DNA of 29,844 bases from JBEBGV01 sp040081265 (GTDB lineage: Bacteria; Acidobacteriota; Vicinamibacteria; Vicinamibacterales; UBA2999): positions 1 to 29,844 of the forward strand of contig JBEBGV010000059.1 in NCBI GenBank assembly GCA_040081265.1, in the 5' to 3' direction. The translations under genes were made by a program, and so were the position numbers. Below, piece by piece: positions 15,161 to 23,256 of the stretch. The notes beneath the pieces are model-generated. The model was not told where the DNA came from. It did not search any database and saw only the letters and a list, made by a program, of their open reading frames with translations. Position 1 is the first letter of the stretch; each line of letters opens with the position of its first letter.

Positions 15161-16246
15161 ATGGGGGGAGCCTCGTTCAGGACGGAGCCGGCCGACGCGC
15201 GCACGAGCGAACGGCTCGCACTGGCGCTGCTCGGCTACTTCATCCTCATCACGCTGGTCATCACGCTCAGCCCGTTCGACTTCGGCCCGGCGCGCGTGCG
15301 TGTCTCCGTGGACATGTGGATCGACGATGTGCTCCTCAACATCGGCCTGTTTCTGCCCCTCGGATTCCTGCTGCGCAGCATCGACCGGCCAGGCACGCGA
15401 CGAGGCTGGCACACGGTAGCAACGCTCGCCGCCTTCAGCGTCCTGATCGAGCTGACGCAAGTCTTCATCCAGAGTCGATACGTCTCCCCCATCGACGTGC
15501 TGGCCAACACCGGTGGCGCGTGCGCGGGCGTCTACCTTCGGCGCCGCGTCGAGCGCTGGACCGTCTGGCGCCCGCAAGTGGTCGGCCGAATCGGGCTGGA
15601 CATCCCGCTGGTCGGCCTGGTCTACCTGCTGGTGCCTCAGCTATGGCTGAGCGGCATGGGCCTGGTGCACGACGCCTGGCGCGCCGTGACGACCCTGCTC
15701 CTCGCATGCGCCGGCACCATCGTGCTGGCATCGCTCCGCCGCAACCGCTGGAATGCCGAGGCACGCGCGCTGCTCAGTGCCCGGCGTTTCGAAGAGGAGA
15801 CGCTGCAGAAGTTCATTCCGATCTTCGTGGGATATCTCGTCGTTGCGGCCCTGTGGCAGCCGTTCCGGATGGTCGGGCCGTGGCAGGGCGCGGTCGCCTT
15901 TCTCGACCCCACGACCAGCGTCGGAAAAATCCTGATGCTGCTGGAGCAGGTCTGCGGCTTCACCCTCCTCGGCTACGCGCTGGCCGAGCGCCGAAGCCGT
16001 CAGGAAATCACCGTTGGCGCCGACCTGCCGCACATCGGTTTGGCTGGGCTGCTGCTGGCCGGGGTGCTGGAGATCGCTCAGGGCTGGCTCTCGGGCCACG
16101 GCGCGTCACTGCTGCGCGCGGCGCTGGCCTCCGGCGGAGCCGTCTACGGCGCAGCGGTCTATCACCTCGCCCGCGCCCACGTGCGCAGCCTCCGTCGTCT
16201 GCAGGAGGCCGAGGACGCTGACGAGCTAAGGTCACAAGCGGCGTGA
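15161..16246 (+). CDS. VanZ-like membrane protein
   Basis: 361 residues from ATG 15161; there is no strong ribosome binding site, so the start is moderately sure. Residues 21-125 are a VanZ domain: hydrophobic helix LLGYFILITLVITLSPF, DVLLNIGLFLPLGFLL, then the conserved polar residues in IELTQVFIQSRYVSPIDVLANTGG (E97, Q100, R106, D112, N116, G118). The C-terminal half adds four more membrane segments, and EIAQGWLSGHGASLLRAALASGGAVYG resembles a second, degenerate VanZ core. VanZ proteins affect glycopeptide sensitivity in some bacteria, but most members have no known role. It lies 36 bp upstream of the giant repeat gene on the same strand, so the two may be co-transcribed. Confidence 0.82.
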   Translation: MGGASFRTEPADARTSERLALALLGYFILITLVITLSPFDFGPARVRVSVDMWIDDVLLNIGLFLPLGFLLRSIDRPGTRRGWHTVATLAAFSVLIELTQVFIQSRYVSPIDVLANTGGACAGVYLRRRVERWTVWRPQVVGRIGLDIPLVGLVYLLVPQLWLSGMGLVHDAWRAVTTLLLACAGTIVLASLRRNRWNAEARALLSARRFEEETLQKFIPIFVGYLVVAALWQPFRMVGPWQGAVAFLDPTTSVGKILMLLEQVCGFTLLGYALAERRSRQEITVGADLPHIGLAGLLLAGVLEIAQGWLSGHGASLLRAALASGGAVYGAAVYHLARAHVRSLRRLQEAEDADELRSQAA

Positions 16247-16282
16247 TCTGACGTGCAGTCGTGAGATATCCCGTGTGCCTGG

Positions 16283-19200
16283 GTGCGGGATCTTCCAGAC
16301 AAGCCGATTACAGAGCTGCGCGTGAGCTCAATTCCCCCACTCGGAACATACGGACTCTATAGCGGTCCGCCGATCGTCACGACGTCCACCGACATCTCGG
16401 CGTTCACGTCGGACGACATCCGCTCGCTCACCAACCGACAGGTCAGCGCCCTCACCAACGGCCAGGTGGCCTCGATCGCCACCGACGCGATCGCCGGCCT
16501 GACCGAACGGCAGGTCCGCGCCCTGGCCACGCGTGGCGTCTCCGCGCTGACATCCGGACAGGTCCAGGCGCTCTCGGTCGGGCAGATCACCGCGCTCAAC
16601 CGGACGCAGGCCGCCGTGCTCTCGAGCGAACAGCTCAATGCACTGACCTCCGAACAGCTCGAGGCTCTGGCCCCCACACAGCTCTCGGCGCTGAACACGG
16701 CGCAACTGGCGGGTGTGGCGACTGGACAGATCGCGCAGCTCTCGGCGACACAGGCACGGGCACTCACGACCGCGCAGATCGCCGGCCTCACGAGCGCCCA
16801 GGTGGGCGCGTTCGAGACCGACGCGATTGCCGGACTCAAGGCCGCGCAGATCAAGGCCATCGAGACGGCCGACCTCCGCGCGCTGCTCAGCGATCAGATC
16901 GCGGCCCTCTCCCGACCGCAGGTCGCGGCGCTCAGCTACGCGCAGGTCGCCGCGCTGACCACCGCGCAGGTGGCTGGCATCGAAGTCGGAGACGTCTCGG
17001 CGTTGACGGCCACCCAGCTCGGCGCGCTGTCATCGGCGCAGATCCAGGCACTTGACACCACGCAGCTCGCCGGCCTGACGGCCCGTCAGCTCGGCGCCCT
17101 CGGAACCGCCGGCATCGCCGCGCTGACCTCCGACCAGCTTCAGGCGCTCTCTCCACAGCAGCTCTCGGGCCTGACCACCGCGCAGATCGTGGCGCTCACG
17201 AGCGACGCCTTCGCCGCGCTGGACGCGTCGCAGCTGGCCAGCCTGACCAACCGCCAGATCGCAGCGATTGAAACGGCTGATGTCGCCAGCCTGGCGACGG
17301 ACAAGATCGCCGCACTGAGCGGAGCACAGGCGGGCAGCCTGACGACCGCGCAGGTGCGGGCGTTGACGAGCGGCCAGATTGCCGCCATCGAAACCGCCGA
17401 CCTGGCCTCCCTGAAGCGTCCGCAATGGGAGGCGCTCAGCACCGACCAGGTTCAGGCCCTCAGCACCGATCAGCTGTCCAGCCTGCGACGGGCGCAGCTC
17501 ACGATGCTCTCCACGGCAGCGGTGGCGGCTCTGACGACCGACCAGATCTCCGCTCTCGACGGCAGCCGCCTGCAGAGCCTGACCTCGGCGCAGATCATGG
17601 CGCTCACGAGCACGCAGCTTGCGGCGCTGACCACCGACCAGTTCTCGGCACTGCGACCGGACCAGATCGCCAACATCAGCGCCTCACGCTTTGCCGCGCT
17701 CACCTCGGACCAGCTCGGCGCGCTGACGGGCACTCAGGCGGCACGCCTCACCACCGCGCAGCTCACCGCGCTCGATGCCGACCACCTGGCCGCCATCTCG
17801 ACGACCGCGATCGCTCGGCTCACCAACTTCCAGCTCCAGTCGCTGACGACGGCTCAGATTCAGGCACTTTCGAGCGACCAGGTGCTGGCGCTTCGCACGT
17901 CGCAGGTCCGTGCGCTGACAACGACGCAGGTCGCCTCGATCTCGACCGATCAGTGGGGCGTCCTGACCACGAGTCAGGTCCGCGCCTTCATCCCGACACA
18001 GATCGCCGCCTTCACCACGACGCAGGTGGGCGCGATCAGCACGGATCAGATTCAGGCGTTCTCGAACAGCCAGATTGCGGCGCTGACATCGGGAGACCTG
18101 AACACGCTCTCGAGCGACCAGGTCGTGGCGCTGACGAGCAGCCAGATCGCCTCGCTCACGGCCTCCCAGTTCAGCCACCTGGCCACCGACCAGTTGACGG
18201 CGATCGAGACGGTGGACATCGCGGCCCTCAAGACCACGCAGCTCGCCGCCTTGACGACGGGACAGATTGCATCGCTCCTCACCGAGCAGATCCGCGCGCT
18301 CACGCCGCGCTCGCTCTCGGCGTTCTCGTCGAGCCAGGTGCAGGGCTTCACCACCGAGCAGATCGCCTCGCTCACCGTTGCACAGGTGGCGGGCCTCAAA
18401 CCGGCGACGCTCGCCGCCCTGACGAGCGAGCAAATCGGCGCCCTGACGACCGAGCAGGTCGGCGCGCTGACAGGCGCGGAGATCCGTTCGCTGACCACGC
18501 TCCAGCTGCTGGGCCTGACCACCGATCAGATCGTGGCGATCGAGACCCAGGACCTCGCCGCGCTCACGACCACGCAGATCAACGCGCTCGCCACCGAACA
18601 GTTTGCCGCGCTCACCACCGGTCAGGTCGCGGCGCTGACGGTGACCCAGATCTCCGCCCTCGACGCCACGCGCATCGTCGCCCTGGCCACCGACCGCATC
18701 GTCGCCTTGACGTCGCGGCAGGTGACCGGCCTGACCACCGATCAGATCGGTGCGCTCAGCACCGACCAGGTCGCCGCACTCGAGACGCTGGACCTCCGTG
18801 CCCTCAGCTCGACGCAGATTCGTGCGCTCCACCCGAGCCAGATCGCCGCGCTCACGACCGACCAGGTAGCGAGCCTGCCGCGGACAACGGTGCAGTCGCT
18901 CGGCGTCGAGCAGGTCAGCGCCCTCACCACCGAGCAGATCCAGGCGATCACGACCGCCGCGCTGCTGGGTCTCAACGGTGACCATCTGAACGCGCTCGAG
19001 AGCGGGCAGATCCAGGCGCTCACAACCGACCAGATCGTCGCCCTGTCCGGAGCCCAGGTAGAGTCTCTCGACCCGGAGCAGGTGGAGGCGCTCACCACCG
19101 ACCAGCTGAACGCGCTCGAGACCCGCGACTTCGTCCTCCTGACGTCCGATCAGATCGGGGCGCTCGGCACCGAGCAGGTGGCGTCGCTCGACGACGCCCG

Positions 19201-20974
19201 CGTGCAGGCGATCACCACCGCCGCGCTCGCAGGTCTGGGGTCGGCACAGATTGCGGCGCTGACCAGCGAACAGGTCATCGCGCTGACAACGGCGCAGTTC
19301 GCGGCGTTCAACGAGGCGCAGATTGCCGCGCTGACGACCGATCAGGTCTCGGTGCTTCAGACCCAGGATCTCGTCGCCCTCTCCACCTCGCAGTGGTCAG
19401 CATTCACCACCGAGCAGCTGCAGAGCCTGACGACGACCCAGTTCGGCACCATCGAGACGGCAGATCTGGTTGCGCTGACCACCGATCAGGTGCAGGCGCT
19501 GGCCACCGACCAGCTCGACGCGCTCAGCACCCAGCACTTCGCCGCGCTCGATACCGACCAGGTGTCGGCGCTGACCACCGAGCAGGTCGAGTCGCTGCGC
19601 ACGGCGGCGTTGCGAGCGTTGACGACCCGTCAGATGCAGGTGCTCGGCAGCGCCCAGTTCGACGCCTTGACGTCTGCGCAGCTCCAGGCGTTCTCGACCA
19701 CGCAGCTCACGGCGCTGACCACCGAGCAGCTGGCCACGCTCTCCGCCGAGCAGCTGAGCACGTTCACCACGACGCAGTTCAACGGCCTGAGCAGCGAGCA
19801 GATCGAAAGCCTCACGACCGACCAGGTAGCCGGCCTCGAAACGGCGCAGGTGGCGGGCCTGACGACCGGCACGCTGGGGACGTTGACCGCGGAGCAGGTG
19901 GCCTCGCTGACCACCGCCCAGATTCAGGCGCTGACTTCGGCCAGCGTCGCGGCGCTCTCGACCGGCCAGGTTGGCGCGCTGACGACCGATCAGGTCACCG
20001 CACTTGTCACCGGACAGGTGGCCGCCCTCAGTACCGATTCGCTGCAGGCGCTGAGCAACGACCAGCTCACGTCGCTGACCACCACGCAGATTGGATCGCT
20101 GACCACCAGCCAGGTGAATGCCCTCGGCACCAGCCAGTTGCCCGTGCTTCTCACCGAACAGCTCGGTGGGCTGACGAGCACGCAGCTCGCCGCCCTGACG
20201 ACCACGAACCTGCAGGCGCTGACCACTGACCAGGTGCAGGCGCTCTCGAGCACGCAGCTCCGCGCGCTGACCTCAGATCACTACGGGGCGTTGACGACCG
20301 CGCAGATCGAGGCGTTGCCAGTAAGCCAGATTCCGAACCTCGAGGCCGGCGACCTTGCCGGCCTGACGTCAGACCAGACGCCCGCCCTCAGCCTGGAGCA
20401 GGTGGCCGCGCTCGGCACCGACGCACTGCAGGCGCTGACCTCTGAAGCGTTCGGTGCCTTCGGGACGGATCAGATTGGCGCGCTGACAACCGGCCAGGTG
20501 GCGGCGCTGACGTCAACGCAGCTCAACAACCTGGGCTCGTCGCAGCTCGAGTCGCTCGGCACGGCGCAGGTGGCCGCGTTGACGACCAGCCAGGTCGCCG
20601 CGCTCAGCGTGTCGCAGTTCGAGCTGTTGAGCGCGACGCAGCTTGGCGCCTTGTCGACGGGAGCGGTTGTGGCGCTCACGACCGAACAGGCGGCGGCGAT
20701 GACGCCGGATCAGTTGTTCGGCTTCACCACCAGCCAGATTGCGGCGTTCGAAGCCAACGACCTGAACGCGCTGTCGTCTGAAGTGGTGCTGGCGCTGTCA
20801 GACAGTCAGGTCACAGCCCTGACCACAGCGCAGGTCGCCGCGCTCGCCCCGTCGCAGCTCGCCACGATGAGCGTGCTGCAGCTCTCGGTATTCACCTCCG
20901 GCCAGCGCGGCGCGGTGACCAGCGACCAGATCGCCGCGCTCAGCCCTGAGCAGCTCGAAGCGCTCGGTCTGTAA
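16283..20974 (+). CDS. Giant octapeptide-repeat protein, 190 tandem LTTxQ(I/V/L)xA units
   Basis: 1563 residues. The GTG at 16283 is the first possible start; GTG 16322 is an alternative, and neither has a strong ribosome binding site. Residues 1-40 are non-repetitive, without signal peptide or membrane segment, and hold one degenerate unit (TTSTDISA). Residues 41-1560 are exactly 190 octads in one unbroken register, followed by LGL. Consensus: position 1 Leu (or Ile/Phe), 2-3 Thr/Ser, 4 variable and often acidic, 5 Gln, 6 Val/Ile/Leu, 7 variable, 8 Ala/Ser/Gly. All three Trp and most Phe sit at position 6, so 1 and 6 are the core positions. There is no Cys, very little Lys, and net charge is strongly negative. 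A regular short-helix or beta solenoid is expected; the fold is not known to me. Function unknown; a surface or structural fibre is possible. A GT41 glycosyltransferase gene lies just beyond. Confidence 0.9.
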   Translation: MRDLPDKPITELRVSSIPPLGTYGLYSGPPIVTTSTDISAFTSDDIRSLTNRQVSALTNGQVASIATDAIAGLTERQVRALATRGVSALTSGQVQALSVGQITALNRTQAAVLSSEQLNALTSEQLEALAPTQLSALNTAQLAGVATGQIAQLSATQARALTTAQIAGLTSAQVGAFETDAIAGLKAAQIKAIETADLRALLSDQIAALSRPQVAALSYAQVAALTTAQVAGIEVGDVSALTATQLGALSSAQIQALDTTQLAGLTARQLGALGTAGIAALTSDQLQALSPQQLSGLTTAQIVALTSDAFAALDASQLASLTNRQIAAIETADVASLATDKIAALSGAQAGSLTTAQVRALTSGQIAAIETADLASLKRPQWEALSTDQVQALSTDQLSSLRRAQLTMLSTAAVAALTTDQISALDGSRLQSLTSAQIMALTSTQLAALTTDQFSALRPDQIANISASRFAALTSDQLGALTGTQAARLTTAQLTALDADHLAAISTTAIARLTNFQLQSLTTAQIQALSSDQVLALRTSQVRALTTTQVASISTDQWGVLTTSQVRAFIPTQIAAFTTTQVGAISTDQIQAFSNSQIAALTSGDLNTLSSDQVVALTSSQIASLTASQFSHLATDQLTAIETVDIAALKTTQLAALTTGQIASLLTEQIRALTPRSLSAFSSSQVQGFTTEQIASLTVAQVAGLKPATLAALTSEQIGALTTEQVGALTGAEIRSLTTLQLLGLTTDQIVAIETQDLAALTTTQINALATEQFAALTTGQVAALTVTQISALDATRIVALATDRIVALTSRQVTGLTTDQIGALSTDQVAALETLDLRALSSTQIRALHPSQIAALTTDQVASLPRTTVQSLGVEQVSALTTEQIQAITTAALLGLNGDHLNALESGQIQALTTDQIVALSGAQVESLDPEQVEALTTDQLNALETRDFVLLTSDQIGALGTEQVASLDDARVQAITTAALAGLGSAQIAALTSEQVIALTTAQFAAFNEAQIAALTTDQVSVLQTQDLVALSTSQWSAFTTEQLQSLTTTQFGTIETADLVALTTDQVQALATDQLDALSTQHFAALDTDQVSALTTEQVESLRTAALRALTTRQMQVLGSAQFDALTSAQLQAFSTTQLTALTTEQLATLSAEQLSTFTTTQFNGLSSEQIESLTTDQVAGLETAQVAGLTTGTLGTLTAEQVASLTTAQIQALTSASVAALSTGQVGALTTDQVTALVTGQVAALSTDSLQALSNDQLTSLTTTQIGSLTTSQVNALGTSQLPVLLTEQLGGLTSTQLAALTTTNLQALTTDQVQALSSTQLRALTSDHYGALTTAQIEALPVSQIPNLEAGDLAGLTSDQTPALSLEQVAALGTDALQALTSEAFGAFGTDQIGALTTGQVAALTSTQLNNLGSSQLESLGTAQVAALTTSQVAALSVSQFELLSATQLGALSTGAVVALTTEQAAAMTPDQLFGFTTSQIAAFEANDLNALSSEVVLALSDSQVTALTTAQVAALAPSQLATMSVLQLSVFTSGQRGAVTSDQIAALSPEQLEALGL
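16400..20962 (+). repeat. 24-bp coding tandem repeat inside the octad gene
   Basis: The DNA has a 24-nt period (190 units by the protein register, nominally 16403-20962) encoding the octads. The repeat is degenerate: the same residues use different codons in adjacent units (CTGACCACC, CTCACGACC, TTGACGACC), so recent slippage expansion is not the main force and the protein pattern has been under selection. There is no net insertion or deletion across 4.56 kb. Confidence 0.9.
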
Positions 20975-20986
20975 CATCGCGTGCAC

Positions 20987-21054
20987 GGCGGGTCCTGTCG
21001 GACCCGCCCTACATCCTGACAACGTTCTGTAGGCCGGGTCCGACAGGACCCGGC
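20987..21054. repeat. Inverted pair of GTAG-headed palindromic repeats
   Basis: Element 1 (20987-21012, minus orientation): GGCGGGTCC and GGACCCGCC around TGTC, ending in CTAC. Element 2 (21029-21054, plus orientation): GTAG, then GCCGGGTCC and GGACCCGGC around GACA. Both 9-bp stems are perfect and the loops are complementary because the copies are inverted, as in bacterial REP pairs (BIME-like). They fill the gap between the octad gene and the GT41 gene and may terminate both transcripts. Confidence 0.8.
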
Positions 21055-21061
21055 GTCCTCA

Positions 21062-22825
21062 CTAGGTTCGCAACAGCGCCGCGAGCTGATAGTCGAGGCT
21101 GCGGGCGAGACGAGCCGGCGCCTCGCGCCAGGTCGCTGCCTTGTTCTGCATGTCCTGCCTGATCGCCCCGCGCCTGGCCGCATCGTTCGCCAGTTCCACC
21201 GCCAGGTTCTCGTAGCCTTCAAGCGTCGTCGTGATGAGGGCTTCCAGCCCCGCAGCGTGCAGAAGCCCCCCCGCCATCCGCGCGACGGGGGTGCGGCCCG
21301 CGAGCGTGACGAGCGGAACGCCGGCGTCGAGCACGTCGCGAGCCGTGGAGCCGGCATTGTAGGGATACGTGTCCAGATACAGGTCCGCCAGCGTCAGCTT
21401 CTCCCTGTATTCGGCGTGTGTCGAGCGGGGCGCAAAGATGACCCGCGCGGGATCGATGCGCGCGTTGCTCGCGTGCGTGCGCAACGCGCCGGTGGCCCAG
21501 GGATTGTCATCGAGCAGCCAGAGCACGGCGCGGCTGCACCGCTGCAGGATGCGAAGCCACGCCGCAAATATGCCGGGCGTGACCTTGTAGATGTTGTTGA
21601 AGCTGGCCAGCACCACCGCGTCGGTGGGGAGCCCCACGGCCTCACGCGTGAAGCGACAGGCACCGACTGGCTGGTGCGAGAGCGGAATCATCGAACCGTC
21701 GATGTAGAGCGGACGTTCGGTCATGTACGGCGCCATCGACTCGGGGAGCGTCCAGCGATCGGTGATGACGAAGTCGAGCCACGGCAACGCCGTTGTGCCG
21801 ATGAAGCCGAGATAGCCGCCCATCACAGGGGCCGGCTGAAGCGCCAGGATGCCCGGACGGGCGCCTGAGCTGAGCCCGTGCATGTCGATCAGGACATCAA
21901 TCCCGCGAGCGCGGATCGCGTCGGCCGCATCGCGATCGGACAGCGTGTGAATTGGCACCATCTCGTCGACGGCCCGACGAAGTCGCGCGCGGTGCGCGGT
22001 GCCGTCCTCGGGACTGAAGTCGAAGGCGGTGACGTGGACACGGGAGCGGTCGTGCGCTTCGAACACCTCGGCCATCAACAGTCCGACCGCATGTGTGCAG
22101 AGGTCGCCCGAGAGGTATCCCACACGGATGCGGTCGCCCGGTGCACGCGCCGGCGCGGGCGGGGCTTCCGACGCGGCGTACTTGCGCGTGACAAACGTCT
22201 GCGCGGTCAGCCACTGCATGGCGGGGTCGTCGAGCAATGCCAGCATCGCCAGGGGCGAGGTGGCCGCCATGAGCTTGTTTACGGTGAGGCCGGCCGGCGG
22301 GGCGAACACCGGCCAGGTACATTGCTTCTGGCGCAGGTGCACCCAGTGCTGAATCGCATCAGGCTGGGCCGGATCAAGCTGAAGACTGTGGGCGAGCGCA
22401 GACTCGGCCGCTGCGTAATGCCGCCGCGACTCCTGCAGGCGGCCAAGGTGGTTGAGCGCGATGGTGGCAAACGGCGTCGCGTCGCGCTGCCCCGCCGCAA
22501 CGGCCTCCGCGACGGCCAGCCAATGTCGGGCGGCGTCTTCGTGTCGCTGCTGTCGCTCGGCGGCCAGGCCCGCGTTGATGCGAGCCTGGTATAGCCGTGG
22601 GTTGAGCGTGATGGCTTCGACATACGCCGCTTCGGCGCCGGTGACGTCGCCGGCGTCGGAACGCAGCACGCCGAGGTTGAAGAGGGCGACGCACCGCGCC
22701 GGCGAGTCGTCGGTTTCGAGCCACGACTCATAGAGCCGCACGGCGTCCTCGGAGCGCCCCGCGGTCTTGAGTTGATCGGCCTGGGTGATGACCTCGTCCA
22801 GCGAGGCGTGGGCGGCGCGCGTCAC
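21062..22825 (-). CDS. TPR-GT41 glycosyltransferase, O-GlcNAc transferase / SPINDLY-like
   Basis: 587 residues from GTG 22825, 9 bp after the stop of the DUF6152 gene. Residues 1-165 contain about four TPR-like helix pairs (ALFNLGVLRSDAGDVTGAEA, ARINAGLAAERQQRHEDAA, ALNHLGRLQESRRHYAAAES). From 230 on is a GT41 catalytic region: RVGYLSGDLCTHAVG with H245 at the place of the HPV-motif His, GGYLGFIGTTALPWLDFVITD, FNNIYKVTP with K414 matching the UDP-phosphate-binding Lys of human OGT, H470 in STHAEYR, and LDTYPYNAGSTARDVLDAGVPLVTLAG with D497. All expected nucleotide-sugar residues that I can align are present, so it should be active. GT41 enzymes glycosylate Ser/Thr (OGT), fucosylate (SPINDLY) or N-glycosylate adhesins (HMW1C). 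The Ser/Thr-rich octad protein next door is the obvious substrate candidate. Confidence 0.87.
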   Translation of the reverse strand: MTRAAHASLDEVITQADQLKTAGRSEDAVRLYESWLETDDSPARCVALFNLGVLRSDAGDVTGAEAAYVEAITLNPRLYQARINAGLAAERQQRHEDAARHWLAVAEAVAAGQRDATPFATIALNHLGRLQESRRHYAAAESALAHSLQLDPAQPDAIQHWVHLRQKQCTWPVFAPPAGLTVNKLMAATSPLAMLALLDDPAMQWLTAQTFVTRKYAASEAPPAPARAPGDRIRVGYLSGDLCTHAVGLLMAEVFEAHDRSRVHVTAFDFSPEDGTAHRARLRRAVDEMVPIHTLSDRDAADAIRARGIDVLIDMHGLSSGARPGILALQPAPVMGGYLGFIGTTALPWLDFVITDRWTLPESMAPYMTERPLYIDGSMIPLSHQPVGACRFTREAVGLPTDAVVLASFNNIYKVTPGIFAAWLRILQRCSRAVLWLLDDNPWATGALRTHASNARIDPARVIFAPRSTHAEYREKLTLADLYLDTYPYNAGSTARDVLDAGVPLVTLAGRTPVARMAGGLLHAAGLEALITTTLEGYENLAVELANDAARRGAIRQDMQNKAATWREAPARLARSLDYQLAALLRT

Positions 22826-22834
22826 GGATAGCGG

Positions 22835-23215
22835 CTAACGGCGGCCGTAGAGAAGCATTTCCTTCCCGTCAGCGAATACCACTTTTTCCAGCCGGATGAT
22901 CTTCTGGTTGTCGGCAAACTGGTAGCCGATCGCGGTGATCACGTCGCCGGCCTTCAGCGTGGTGCGGCTCCAGCCGTTGGCTTCCATGCGATTGATCGCC
23001 GGCCCGCCAACACTCCACGTCTCGGGTCTGCCGTCGGCCTGGACTTCGAGTGTGATCATCGGATGGGGATTCCCCCACACAAACTCGCGTACGGTGCCTT
23101 TCACCGTCACCAGCTTCGAGTAGCTGACCGGCCACGAGTGATGCGCGAGCAGCGGACCGCCTGCCGCAACAATTCCGACAACGACCAGGGCAAGGATGAG
23201 TCGCCTGTTCACCAC
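22835..23215 (-). CDS. DUF6152 secreted protein
   Basis: 126 residues from GTG 23215 (a second GTG follows directly), with GGAGGT as ribosome binding site. Residues 1-24 are a signal peptide ending LLAHH. The mature part matches DUF6152: HHSWPVSY, VTVKGTVREFVWGNPHPMITLEV, WSVGGPAINRMEANGWSRTTLKAGDVITAIGYQF, a small beta-barrel (OB-like) periplasmic protein. Function unknown; these proteins are abundant in Acidobacteriota and often sit near secreted oxidoreductases. Here it precedes the GT41 gene by 9 bp and probably shares its transcript. Confidence 0.85.
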   Translation of the reverse strand: MVNRRLILALVVVGIVAAGGPLLAHHSWPVSYSKLVTVKGTVREFVWGNPHPMITLEVQADGRPETWSVGGPAINRMEANGWSRTTLKAGDVITAIGYQFADNQKIIRLEKVVFADGKEMLLYGRR

Positions 23216-23256
23216 GTCACACCTCCGAGCGGATTCTAACGGATTTCAGCCGCGCC

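Noticed and set aside
15161..16246. Vancomycin resistance locus
   Set aside because: Only a VanZ-like protein is present; there is no VanHAX or VanRS homologue, and most VanZ proteins are unrelated to glycopeptide resistance.
17425..18985. Long open frames of 430-520 codons on both strands inside the octad gene
   Set aside because: They arise from the 24-bp repeat in GC-rich DNA, which lacks stops in several frames. Their translations are His/Arg/Gly-rich repeats without the hydrophobic core pattern; only the plus-strand octad frame has biological order from end to end.
16403..20962. CRISPR array or TALE-like repeats
   Set aside because: The 24-bp units are contiguous with no spacers and code for protein, so this is not CRISPR. 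LTxxQVxA recalls the first helix of TALE repeats, but the 33-35-residue unit and base-reading loop are missing.
16403..20962. Ice-nucleation protein
   Set aside because: Those proteins also use octapeptides, but of the AGYGSTxT type. Here Gly and Tyr are rare and Leu/Gln dominate.
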